Assembly (NCBI RefSeq): GCF_001467955.1
Contig: NZ_LNYR01000006.1
Span: 250,253 to 314,252, forward strand
Length of the DNA stretch: 64,000 bases
Reading direction: 5' to 3'
DNA from: Legionella quateirensis
GTDB taxonomy: Bacteria > Pseudomonadota > Gammaproteobacteria > Legionellales > Legionellaceae
The notes beneath the pieces were generated by a model. The model was not told the origin of the DNA. It saw only the letters and a list, made by a program, of their open reading frames with translations, and searched no databases. The first letter of the stretch is position 1. The number at the start of each line of letters is the position of its first letter. This document shows positions 9,088-17,239 of this stretch, in pieces. The position numbers were made by a program, and so were the translations under genes.

Positions 9088-10134
9088 TTGAAAAAAGGAT
9101 TTTTGCTATTATTACTTTGTGCTTCGAGTCAAGTTTTTGGTATTCAAAATACAAATAACGCTTCACTTCCCTCTACTCAATCGTCTAACTCTACTTTTGT
9201 TTTTTTAGATTTGTTAACGTGGCAAATACGGGAAGTAAGTGATGATAATTGGGCTCAAATTCTTAAGCCAAAGGATGTTAATGAACAAATACAATTTTTA
9301 GATGTTCCCTTCAAGTGGGATACTGGATTTAGAATAGGGATAGGCTATAACAACACCACTGAAAATCCCTGGAATATTCAGCTTTATTACACAGGATATA
9401 AAACCAAAGGGGTTAATCAGGCAAGCATCAATTCAGGAGAAATTCACTCAGCCTTCGCGGGTAATTTTTATGCCAACAATGCTGCAGGCGATGGCATTTC
9501 AGGACCCTATTATCATCAAGCAGGAATACAGTGGAATGTAGTGTATGATACCCTTGATCTAGAGCTTGGCCGAACAGTTAAAATTAACAGTATTCTAAAT
9601 CTTCGTCCATTTGTTGGGCTTAAAGCAGCTGTTATAAATCAGAATATTAATACAACCTGGCAAGAGCCCTACGAACCAACCACAAACGCAAATCCTAACC
9701 CTACACGAATAACAACGTTCTCATCAGCAACGGAACAGATGACCAACAATTTTAAAGGATTAGGACCATCATTCGGTTTGGATACCACGTGGCATTTATT
9801 TGAACCAGCTAATCATCAATTAAATCTTCTTGGTAATTTCTCAGGCGCGTTTTTAGGCGGACATTGGAAATTAGCAGACGTCTATTACGATAATACTCCG
9901 GTAACTATCACGGTCGTTAATGACAGCCTGACAACAGCAGCTCCAATGGCAAAAGGATATTTGGGTATGGAATGGATAGGCGCAATAAATAATACCCATT
10001 TGAACATCCGTCTGGGCTATGAAGGGCAAGTTTGGTTCAATCAGTTGAGATATTACACTTTCGATATGGGGAAGACGAATGACTCTCTATTTCTACAAGG
10101 TGGTGTTTTAGATTTTTTATTCACTTTTGATTAA
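9088..10134 (+). CDS. Legionella_OMP-type outer membrane beta-barrel, copy 1
   Basis: The gene starts at a TTG (9088) preceded by GGAGAAGG. The 348-residue product has a signal peptide ending QVFG. It then shows the pattern of the Legionella major outer membrane protein family: FLDLLTWQIREVSDDNWAQ, FKWDTGFRIGIGYN, LRPFVGLKAAVINQNINTTWQ, NNFKGLGPSFGLDTTWHLF, and a C-terminal barrel strand ending in FTFD. It is the first of three tandem paralogues on the same strand, 8 bases before the next, so probably one operon. A porin or adhesin-like role is inferred from the family only. Confidence 0.85.
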   Translation: MKKGFLLLLLCASSQVFGIQNTNNASLPSTQSSNSTFVFLDLLTWQIREVSDDNWAQILKPKDVNEQIQFLDVPFKWDTGFRIGIGYNNTTENPWNIQLYYTGYKTKGVNQASINSGEIHSAFAGNFYANNAAGDGISGPYYHQAGIQWNVVYDTLDLELGRTVKINSILNLRPFVGLKAAVINQNINTTWQEPYEPTTNANPNPTRITTFSSATEQMTNNFKGLGPSFGLDTTWHLFEPANHQLNLLGNFSGAFLGGHWKLADVYYDNTPVTITVVNDSLTTAAPMAKGYLGMEWIGAINNTHLNIRLGYEGQVWFNQLRYYTFDMGKTNDSLFLQGGVLDFLFTFD

Positions 10135-10142
10135 GATTCATA

Positions 10143-11117
10143 ATGAAAAAACAACAAATTATTACATGCGCTTTTTTGAGTTTCATAAGCTTCTTTAGCG
10201 CAGCCTCAGGTGAACTAACTTTTTTTGAAGATCTTCTTTATTGGCATGCGTCTCAAGAATCGACATCAACTTGGGCATACGTTCAGACCATTCAAATCCC
10301 TGAACCACCTCCTCCTCGCCCATCAAACATATATACTGAACCTAATGTATATTTTAATTGGAGCCCTGGAGTCAAAGTGGGGATTCAATACGAACAACCC
10401 GCATTATTTGATACCAAATTATATTGGACTTACTTTTCTAATAAAGCACGTGAAGCAATAACCGCCAATACTAACGAAATTATTCTACCTGAATTTTTTA
10501 ATGGATTTACTGTTCAAAACGTCTTCAATGCTGCTCAATTAAACTGGAGATTAATCATGAATATGGTCGATGCTGAAATAGGCCATAAATTTAATCCCCT
10601 TGATACACTAATTGTGCGCCCATTTATAGGAATTAAAGGTGGAACCATTAATCAATCAATAAATTCCTCATGGCAAGAAAACTTATTCAATACCACTTTA
10701 TATTCCGCTACAGAACATTTAAAAAATAATTTTTGGGGAGTTGGACCAAGCTTTGGAATTGACAGTGTATGGCACCTTTATAAAAACATTAATATCCGTA
10801 GTGATTTTGCAACTGCCTTTTTGTGGGGACATTGGAATATAAAAGATGTTTATCATCAACCTCAAGCCCTGTTAGGCTTTATTCCAGAAAAAACGGTCAC
10901 ATCGAATATGAATAACTCAATGCTGGGCTCATTTATGACCCGCGGTTTTTTGGGACTGGAATGGTCCTTCCAGGCAAAAGCCCAGGTAACAATTAAAGCG
11001 GGTTATGAAATGCAATTTTGGAGTAACCAATTAAGGATACCCATCTTCCAAGCAGTTCCTATACATGGTGATTTGACATTACAAGGTGCCACATGCGGTA
11101 TTTCAATCAATTTATAA
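10143..11117 (+). CDS. Legionella_OMP-type outer membrane beta-barrel, copy 2
   Basis: Second of three tandem paralogues, 324 residues, signal peptide cut near SAASG. It repeats the family blocks: FFEDLLYWHASQEST, FNWSPGVKVGIQYE, VRPFIGIKGGTINQSINSSWQE, NNFWGVGPSFGIDSVWHLY, and a final strand LQGATCGISINL. A Pro-rich insert (PEPPPPRPS) falls in the first external loop region. The third copy begins inside its last codons, so the two are translationally coupled. Confidence 0.85.
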   Translation: MKKQQIITCAFLSFISFFSAASGELTFFEDLLYWHASQESTSTWAYVQTIQIPEPPPPRPSNIYTEPNVYFNWSPGVKVGIQYEQPALFDTKLYWTYFSNKAREAITANTNEIILPEFFNGFTVQNVFNAAQLNWRLIMNMVDAEIGHKFNPLDTLIVRPFIGIKGGTINQSINSSWQENLFNTTLYSATEHLKNNFWGVGPSFGIDSVWHLYKNINIRSDFATAFLWGHWNIKDVYHQPQALLGFIPEKTVTSNMNNSMLGSFMTRGFLGLEWSFQAKAQVTIKAGYEMQFWSNQLRIPIFQAVPIHGDLTLQGATCGISINL

Positions 11118-11983
11118 TTGTTACAGGGTTATTTTTTTCCTCATTTGCCTATGCAATTGATTTTTATGCTGATGCTTTATACTGGCAAGCATCTGAAACA
11201 GTCGATTGGGCTTTGACCAATAACTTAAGGTTGCCGAATCAAATTATCGCCTATAAAACAATAGATTTTGATTTTGCGCCTGGATTTAGAGTAGGTGCAG
11301 GCCTACAAAAAGAAGATTGGAATATCAAAGCATTTTATACACGATACCACGTGCAAGCTAAATCAACTACTCATGACAATGTTATCTCTGCGTTTATGCC
11401 GAGCAAATTTGTCGAGACTTTTTATCAATCAGCGCAAGTCGATTTTACGATTGACTACAATATATTTGATCTGGATCTCTATAAGAGCATTCAAGTTGGT
11501 GAATCCTTAGTTCTGAACCCTCTAATCGGACTCAAAGGAGGCGCGATCAATCAACGCATCAATACCGGCTATCAGGGTATAGTCTCAGTTTTAGAGCAGG
11601 TAACCAATAATTTCACAGGCTTTGGGCCAAATATCGGACTGGAAAGTCAATGGTCGTTTTATAATAAGAATAATTTGCAATACAGCCTGATTGCTCATGT
11701 TGCTACTTCCTACATGTGGGGCAAGTGGTCTATCTATGATAGGCTCACCCGTAATGATTCAGCAGAAATTGGCTCTGTTATTGTTGGAAAACGAGATTTG
11801 GGAGCAATTGCTCTCCAAGGGCTTGTTGGTATCAATGTTGATTATAAAAATTTCTCGATGAAAATTGGTTATGAGATTTCCGATTGGTTCAATCAATTTC
11901 AAGTTTTTGATAACGCCACAGGTACCCATACTAATGATTTAGTTTTACAAGGTGCAACCCTGGCTTTTAAATATAGTTGTTAA
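11093..11983 (+). CDS. Legionella_OMP-type outer membrane beta-barrel, copy 3
   Basis: Third paralogue, 296 residues. Its ATG at 11093 lies 25 bases inside copy 2, in another frame. The overlap encodes the end of the copy 2 barrel and the start of the copy 3 signal peptide (MRYFNQFIIVTGLFFSSFAYA). Family blocks recur: FYADALYWQASETVDW, FDFAPGFRVGAGL, LNPLIGLKGGAINQRINTGYQ, NNFTGFGPNIGLESQWSFY, and a last strand ending FKYSC. Shorter loops than copies 1 and 2 suggest divergence after duplication. Confidence 0.85.
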   Translation: MRYFNQFIIVTGLFFSSFAYAIDFYADALYWQASETVDWALTNNLRLPNQIIAYKTIDFDFAPGFRVGAGLQKEDWNIKAFYTRYHVQAKSTTHDNVISAFMPSKFVETFYQSAQVDFTIDYNIFDLDLYKSIQVGESLVLNPLIGLKGGAINQRINTGYQGIVSVLEQVTNNFTGFGPNIGLESQWSFYNKNNLQYSLIAHVATSYMWGKWSIYDRLTRNDSAEIGSVIVGKRDLGAIALQGLVGINVDYKNFSMKIGYEISDWFNQFQVFDNATGTHTNDLVLQGATLAFKYSC

Positions 11984-12079
11984 GCTTGCATTTTGGATGC
12001 ATAGGTTCAGGTCTTTTCATTTGCTCATTAAAGATGGTCACTCTTGATATGGTGTGTCATTGAGAGGGTCAATTTTCTT

Positions 12080-12102
12080 GACCAGTTTAGCTTTAACTGG
12101 TC
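12080..12102. terminator. 8-bp inverted repeat between the OMP cluster and the amidase
   Basis: GACCAGTT (12080-12087) and AACTGGTC (12095-12102) form a perfect 8-bp stem with a 7-base loop. It lies 97 bases after the OMP cluster and 60 before the amidase start. No T-run follows, so it could be an operator for the amidase as well as a terminator. Confidence 0.35.
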
Positions 12103-12161
12103 TGATTATATCTATCAAAATATTGCAATTATTATGCAAATAAACTGCATAAGGAATAGTC

Positions 12162-13832
12162 ATGAAATTCATTCATCTGATCTTTATTCTGCTTCAATTA
12201 CCCCACGCTGTGTTTGGTTTTCAACTGGAAGAAGCGAGCATTACAGATGTGCACAAGGCAATAACTGAACATCAGTTAACTTGCGAGCAATTAGTGACTG
12301 CCTACATTGAACGAATTAAAAAATTTAATTTATCAGTTACTGATTCTCCTCCCATTAATGCTATAACCGAAATTAATCGATCTGCTTTGGATGACGCACG
12401 ACAGAAGGATAATCTTTTTGAAAAAACAAACACTCTATCTGGCCCATTGCACTGCATCCCGATTATTTTAAAAGATAATATTGATTCATTTGATACCACA
12501 ACAACTGCCGGCTCTTATGCTTTACTAGGCAATCAACCCTCAAAAGACGCATTTTTAAGCCAAAAATTACGAGAGGCAGGTGCAATCATTCTGGGAAAAG
12601 GTGGGATGGATGAATTTGCATGGGGCATGATGGGTATCAGTAGTCGTAATGGCCGAATAGGAAATGCTTATAATCCTGATAAAAATCCGGGAGGATCAAG
12701 CGGAGGCCCTGCTGCCGCAGTAAGTGCAAATTTTGCAATGGCAGGAATTGGATCAGATAATAGCGGTTCTGTACGTATTCCTGCTGTATTTAATGGATTA
12801 ATAGGTATGCGGCCGAGTACCGGTTTAATTAGTCAATCAGGCTTGTTTCCGATGGGAAAGATTGATGGTGTTGCAGGACCGATGACCAGAACAGTTTCAG
12901 ATTTAGCAATTCTATTGGATGTTATTGCCAAACCAGATCCTGAAGAGAAGAACGCCAAAAATATAAATCACCCCCAAAGCTACACTGCTTATTTGAATAA
13001 AAATGGATTACAAAATAAACGAATCGGTATTGTGCGACAAGTTGGTACTGTTGATACATTTAAGGATATGCCTGAACACATTCTTAATATAATGCAAAAG
13101 GCATACTCCGATATGCAAAATCTTGGTGCACGCTTTATTGAAATTAAGTTAAATGGATTTGATACACATCGTGAGTACAATCAAGCCGGTGAAATTCAAG
13201 ATATTAATAAGTACTTAAACAGCTACCCAGCAACCAGAACAAATTTCCGTGATATATGCGAATCAAACCGCACTCGTAATTTTGGTACAATTAATGAGTG
13301 CTTGAAGTTCATGAAAAAAATGGAAAAGCAAACGGTACATGAAATCAAACTTGCCCATAATATTGCTTTAAAAAACAATGACTATGTGAACAAAATGATG
13401 CAAGAAAAGCAGTTGGACGCCCTGCTCATACCCATTTCAACACAAGGAATTGCAACTTATGATGGCAATACTATAAATACCTGGCGTGCTCCAGTTTCAT
13501 CAAACTCAGGAATGCCTTCTATTGCTTTTATTATTGGATATTTCCAAGACATGCCAATAGGAGTCGAGCTGATTGGTAAACACTATACTGAATCCGCATT
13601 AATTGAAATGGCTTATGCTTATGAGCAACATAGTCCTAAACGACAAGTACCTAAAATGCCAAAAGAAAATAAACAAGTCGAGAACATGTCTATAGCTCAA
13701 TTTAATAATGTGATTAATCAATTGGGTAAAAAAGCTTATGAGCAAGTACTAAAACCTTATGGTAATGACGAGAACAAATTAACAGCAGAGGTCTTTCAAA
13801 AAATCACTCAATCGGTATTGAATAACGAGTGA
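12162..13832 (+). CDS. exported amidase-signature enzyme
   Basis: The 556-residue protein has a short signal peptide (IFILLQLPHAVFG), then the amidase-signature fold. The Ser-cisSer-Lys triad is readable: Lys104 in PIILKDNID, Ser179 in GGSSGG, and Ser203 in SDNSGSVRIP. The spacings of 75 and 24 residues match the family. These enzymes hydrolyse amide bonds. The exported location suggests a nutrient or host amide or peptide amide substrate rather than Glu-tRNA. An extra segment of about 60 residues at the C terminus follows the usual core. AAGGAAT precedes the ATG. Monocistronic. Confidence 0.9.
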   Translation: MKFIHLIFILLQLPHAVFGFQLEEASITDVHKAITEHQLTCEQLVTAYIERIKKFNLSVTDSPPINAITEINRSALDDARQKDNLFEKTNTLSGPLHCIPIILKDNIDSFDTTTTAGSYALLGNQPSKDAFLSQKLREAGAIILGKGGMDEFAWGMMGISSRNGRIGNAYNPDKNPGGSSGGPAAAVSANFAMAGIGSDNSGSVRIPAVFNGLIGMRPSTGLISQSGLFPMGKIDGVAGPMTRTVSDLAILLDVIAKPDPEEKNAKNINHPQSYTAYLNKNGLQNKRIGIVRQVGTVDTFKDMPEHILNIMQKAYSDMQNLGARFIEIKLNGFDTHREYNQAGEIQDINKYLNSYPATRTNFRDICESNRTRNFGTINECLKFMKKMEKQTVHEIKLAHNIALKNNDYVNKMMQEKQLDALLIPISTQGIATYDGNTINTWRAPVSSNSGMPSIAFIIGYFQDMPIGVELIGKHYTESALIEMAYAYEQHSPKRQVPKMPKENKQVENMSIAQFNNVINQLGKKAYEQVLKPYGNDENKLTAEVFQKITQSVLNNE

Positions 13833-13884
13833 TTTTTTAAATAATTGTTAAGGGGTAATCAGCTATTTCCAAATTTTAAGACAA

Positions 13885-13921
13885 GACACCGGTGCCTCTC
13901 CTGGTTAATAGCACCGATGTC
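13885..13921. terminator. stem-loop between convergent genes
   Basis: GACACCGGTGC (13885-13895) and GCACCGATGTC (13911-13921) pair with one mismatch around a 15-base loop. It lies between the amidase and the convergent Hsp20-like gene, so it may end both transcripts, although there is no T-run. Confidence 0.45.
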
Positions 13922-13940
13922 ATTTGATGTACTATTGATC

Positions 13941-14522
13941 TTAGGTCTTCAGAGAATTTGGTACATAGTGTTTTTTGAAGGTAACAATGAGATTCGAGTT
14001 TTTGGACTTCATATCCATTGAATTGGGATCATAACCACTTGGCAATTTAAAAGACTGCGTGTAATTACGTTGAGAATAGCTATAGCTTTTACTGCCATGT
14101 TCACTATGTGTTGTTTTCTGGATGAGGAATGTATTAACAATCATTAAGCCATCTTTTACAGAAACATCGATTTTACTTTCACTGCCTTCGGGCTGTTTGA
14201 TCGTGTAAGTAAGTTCGTTGTTGTGCTCCTCCATTTTAATGTCTTGTGAAGGATTTAAAGTACTTTTTGAGTTCATAAAACCTAATGAAGCGTTATTAAA
14301 TTGTTTGAATTGATGCTGCATTAGCCTGTCCATAGCCTGTTGCATGGTCTTGAATTGATTAAATACCTCATCATCGGATTGAAAAAATGGATCGTTATCC
14401 AATAGAGATGCGCTTTGATACATACTTTTGGGTATCGGATTAGCAACTGTTGGATTTACCACGAACATCATTGCGCTAAGGATAAGTGCCCACGATAAAA
14501 ATAGAACGTATTCTTTTCTCAT
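13941..14522 (-). CDS. exported Hsp20/alpha-crystallin-like protein
   Basis: I start at 14522 because AAGGAGG lies 5 bases upstream; an upstream in-frame ATG at 14543 lacks this. The 193-residue product begins with a signal-peptide-like helix (YVLFLSWALILSAMMFVV...TVANP). It ends with an alpha-crystallin-like domain (ELTYTIKQPEGSESKIDVSVKDGLMIVNTF ... YTQSFKLPSGYDPNSMDMKSKNSNLIVTFKK). Between them is a helical DDEVFNQFKTMQQAMDRLMQ stretch. Most small heat-shock proteins are cytosolic; this one should be periplasmic, perhaps holding unfolded envelope proteins. It neighbours an HPF-like gene and a cytosolic Hsp20. Confidence 0.75.
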   Translation of the reverse strand: MRKEYVLFLSWALILSAMMFVVNPTVANPIPKSMYQSASLLDNDPFFQSDDEVFNQFKTMQQAMDRLMQHQFKQFNNASLGFMNSKSTLNPSQDIKMEEHNNELTYTIKQPEGSESKIDVSVKDGLMIVNTFLIQKTTHSEHGSKSYSYSQRNYTQSFKLPSGYDPNSMDMKSKNSNLIVTFKKHYVPNSLKT

Positions 14523-14625
14523 AACATCCTCCTTCTCTATCAATCTATAACTAATTGAACCATTTTAGAAACAGGGGCTATGACTACAGACCCTGTCTCG
14601 ATACACAAATACAATTAAGAATTCT

Positions 14626-14994
14626 TTACACGGCTTGAGTCATGACATCGCTTTTATAATGCCGCAAATAATCAGATTGGTTTCTATTGAAGAATAATTT
14701 CTTTTTGTGATGCTTCTCTAATAATTGCTCGAGAGCTAGAAAGCCATTACGAATAGCAATAAATAAATTGGAGTCTTGCTTTTTACTCACCAACTCCTTA
14801 CCCGGTATGGTGATATCGATGCACACACTATACAGTTTGTCTTTGTGTGTGTTGTTTTTTGCCAAATCAACGACCACCTTGCATTTATTGATTTTGCTGT
14901 AGGCTCTTTTCAATTTTTTGAACTGTCTATCAACATAATAATTGATTGCTGGAGTTGATGAAATACCTCGGATTGTTGTTTGAACTGTTGACAT
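14626..14994 (-). CDS. HPF/RaiA-like ribosome hibernation factor
   Basis: A 122-residue protein with the short-HPF pattern: TIRGISSTPAINYYVDRQFKKLKRAY, then KCKVVVDLA, YSVCIDITIPGKEL and a helix FIAIRNGFLALEQLL. The basic tail HHKKKLFFNR fits ribosome binding. Such proteins dimerise or silence ribosomes in stress and stationary phase. AGAGGA precedes the start. It may share a transcript with the secreted Hsp20-like gene 103 bases downstream. Legionella also has a core hpf elsewhere, so this is probably an accessory copy belonging to a stress cluster. Confidence 0.75.
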   Translation of the reverse strand: MSTVQTTIRGISSTPAINYYVDRQFKKLKRAYSKINKCKVVVDLAKNNTHKDKLYSVCIDITIPGKELVSKKQDSNLFIAIRNGFLALEQLLEKHHKKKLFFNRNQSDYLRHYKSDVMTQAV

Positions 14995-15171
14995 AGTTTA
15001 AATCCTCTTAATTCTATTTTTATTAAAAGCAAAAAATATAAACAAAAATTAAGCTGTTTTAGTTCTAGTTACCTAAGTTCATAAAAATCACAAAATAAGT
15101 TAAACCCTCCTAAAGTTAATGGTATTGATAAGGTAGGTACAAAAAATTGATTTTCAAGAGTGTATTTTTAA

Positions 15172-15330
15172 AATAATGCAACACCAAATGCTTTTGCTGT
15201 CGATCGAAATCTACACAATCCGAACATTGCCGTAACTACTGGTTTACTTGAACAGTTAACTCAGTAAGAAATCACAGTATTTCTTGCTCATGAGCTCGCC
15301 CATATTGTTCTATCGTCAACCGATCATTGA
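15172..15330 (+). pseudogene. htpX: htpX (M48 metalloprotease) fragment
   Basis: Within the 499-base gap between the HPF-like and Hsp20 genes, the frame from 15178 reads [25 protein letters not shown], a stop, then EITVFLAHELAHIVLS and another stop. This is the core of HtpX: the PNAFA block, VTTGLL and the HELAH zinc motif. Both ends are missing, including all membrane helices, and at least two stops interrupt it, so it is a dead relic. It shows that an HtpX-type gene once lay in this stress-gene cluster. The rest of the gap shows no gene. Confidence 0.75.
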
Positions 15331-15429
15331 CGAGCAGTTTGCCACTTATCCTTCGACTTCGGAGCGAGTAGAAAGTCGTAGAACCATTCATTAAGAGTAA
15401 ATCAGCATCAATTTTTTTTAGATGTCAGG

Positions 15430-15457
15430 CTTGAATTTTATTCAAAAACCCTTATCT
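15430..15457 (+). promoter_or_regulatory. sigma32-like heat-shock promoter of hsp20
   Basis: CTTGAA at 15430-15435, then a 13-base spacer and CCCTTATCT at 15449-15457, matches the heat-shock consensus CTTGAAA-N11-16-CCCCATNT well. It lies 36 bases before the Hsp20 start codon. Confidence 0.55.
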
Positions 15458-15493
15458 AGGAAATCAACCACAAACATATTTTAAGGAGACAGC

Positions 15494-15934
15494 ATGAACA
15501 CATTAAGAAGATCTATGCCCATGTACCGTGATATGGGCCAATTGTTTGATGATTTTTTTAACCTTCAAAAGCAGGATGATTCATCCTACATTGAAACAGG
15601 CACTTGGTCACCGTTGGTGGACATTACAGAAGAAAAAGACTGCTTTTTAGTCATTGCCGATATCCCTGGTGTGAAAAAAGAAGATATTAGCATTTCTTTA
15701 GAGCAACACGTACTCACTTTAAAGGGCGAACGTCTATTTGAAAAAACAGAGCAGCATCAAAGTTATACTCGAAGAGAGAGGACTCAAGGTCAGTTTTATC
15801 GTCGCTTTAGCCTGCCTCAAACTGCTGATGATGCTAAAATCACCGCTCGATATACTCATGGGGTTCTTGAAATTAGAATTCCTAAAAAAGAAGCCGCAGC
15901 TGAGAAAAAAATCGAGATTAGTATTGAAGAATAA
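15494..15934 (+). CDS. small heat-shock protein Hsp20
   Basis: A 146-residue cytosolic Hsp20. The alpha-crystallin domain runs from about residue 40 to 135: WSPLVDITEEKDCFLVIADIPGVKKEDISISLE, LTLKGER, FYRRFSLP and GVLEIRIPK, the last being the I-x-I-type dimer strand. A short N-terminal arm (FDDFFN) and a charged C-terminal tail flank it. It binds unfolding proteins without ATP. AAGGAGA precedes the ATG, a sigma32-like promoter lies at 15430-15457, and a terminator follows at once, so it is a monocistronic heat-shock unit. Confidence 0.95.
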   Translation: MNTLRRSMPMYRDMGQLFDDFFNLQKQDDSSYIETGTWSPLVDITEEKDCFLVIADIPGVKKEDISISLEQHVLTLKGERLFEKTEQHQSYTRRERTQGQFYRRFSLPQTADDAKITARYTHGVLEIRIPKKEAAAEKKIEISIEE

Positions 15935-15935
15935 A

Positions 15936-15956
15936 AAGGCCTCATCAAGAGGCCTT
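15936..15956 (+). terminator. terminator after hsp20
   Basis: AAGGCCTC (15936-15943) and GAGGCCTT (15949-15956) form a perfect 8-bp stem with a 5-base loop, one base after the stop codon. The T-run after it is weak (CCTATT). Confidence 0.7.
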
Positions 15957-16157
15957 CCTATTAAAAACTCTTATAAAAATTTAATCATCTTTTAATTTTT
16001 TAAAATTAAGAGGAGTGAAGCCATTTCATCAACTAAAATGTCACATCATTTGGCTTCTGACTTATCAACAAATCAATTACCATTTGCTGATCTTTCAATA
16101 AAATTACGAAACTTATAGAAAAATAAATAATTGTCGTCTGTTCCTCAATCAGGAGTT

Positions 16158-17117
16158 ATGGACCAAGATGAGGTGAGAAGTATCATGACAGAAAATAAAA
16201 AAACAATTAATCAATATGAATACCCCAATTTCATAGACTGTGCACTAGCTATTCATGGTTCGGTTTCGCCTAGAGTATGGAAAAAGGTTTTCGCCGCATT
16301 TATGTATGCATGTCTCATTTCTTTGCTCAGTATATTTATTCCCTCCCTATCTCTTCCTATAAGTCCCTTTGAGTATGCTGGGGTAATTATGGGTTTAATT
16401 TTAGTTTTTCGTGTTAATGCTGGGTATGATCGTTGGTGGGAAGCAAGAAAACTTTGGGGAACAGTGGTTAATTGCAGTAGAAACTTGGCAATTATCTTCA
16501 TCAATTACAGTCGAAATTCAAATCGTGATGAGATAGATAATGGTTTAGGCCTCATTGCAGCGATGCCCTATCTTATGAAAAATCAGCTGAGAGGAGTCAC
16601 TAAGACCGATGAAATACAACATCTAGTGGATAAAGATACTTATGTTCAATTACAGCGCTGGCAACATCAACCGAATTTCATCTCGTCAAAGTTCGCTGAG
16701 CTGTTGTCGCAAATGCAAGAAGACGGCAAATTAAATCAGTTTTCTTTTTTGAAAGCAGAGGAGATTCGTGAGATGATTCTTGATTGCCAGGGTGCGTGCG
16801 AACGGATATTAAAAACACCCATGCCTTTTGTCATGGCAATCAAATCGCGCCGATTTATTCTTTTATTTCTGCTTATACTCCCCATAGCCCTGGTTAATTA
16901 CTCTGTATACATTAATCCGATCATAGTGACGTTGGTGGCCTATGCTCTTTTTTCATTAGATCAAATCGGAGTCGAGCTACAAAACCCGTTCTCAATTGAC
17001 AATTTGAGTCATCTGCCCCTGAATGATATTTGTAAAACCATTGAAAATAACGTTATCGAACTTAAAAAGAGCAAGATAACTAATGAAACCATTGGACATG
17101 TTTTAGGTGATGATTGA
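16158..17117 (+). CDS. bestrophin-like (UPF0187/YneE) membrane protein
   Basis: About 319 residues. The bestrophin-family signature GLILVFRVNAGYDRWWEARKLWG appears near residue 85, followed by the second membrane pair (FILLFLLILPIALVNYSVYINPIIVTLVAYALF) and the EL.NPFSIDNLSHLPLNDICKTIE block. Bacterial members form pentameric ion channels. Start choice is open: TTG 16131, ATG 16158 (AGGAG very close) and ATG 16185 (AGGTGAG at good spacing) are all in frame. Stand-alone; an imperfect repeat (GAAGCCA/TGGCTTC) lies upstream at 16016-16056. Confidence 0.85.
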   Translation: MDQDEVRSIMTENKKTINQYEYPNFIDCALAIHGSVSPRVWKKVFAAFMYACLISLLSIFIPSLSLPISPFEYAGVIMGLILVFRVNAGYDRWWEARKLWGTVVNCSRNLAIIFINYSRNSNRDEIDNGLGLIAAMPYLMKNQLRGVTKTDEIQHLVDKDTYVQLQRWQHQPNFISSKFAELLSQMQEDGKLNQFSFLKAEEIREMILDCQGACERILKTPMPFVMAIKSRRFILLFLLILPIALVNYSVYINPIIVTLVAYALFSLDQIGVELQNPFSIDNLSHLPLNDICKTIENNVIELKKSKITNETIGHVLGDD

Positions 17118-17239
17118 ACCAATAGAAACCGACAAAGAAAACTGAAATTAATTCCTTGATTTAGGGGTGTTAAAGCAGTTCATTTTTCATTTTCTCAAGT
17201 GTTCTTTAACTACGAAAATTTGATTAAAATGCATCATCA

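Noticed and set aside
12044..12268. Plus-strand frame of 74 codons before the amidase
   Set aside because: It overlaps the amidase signal peptide in another frame and lacks a ribosome binding site.
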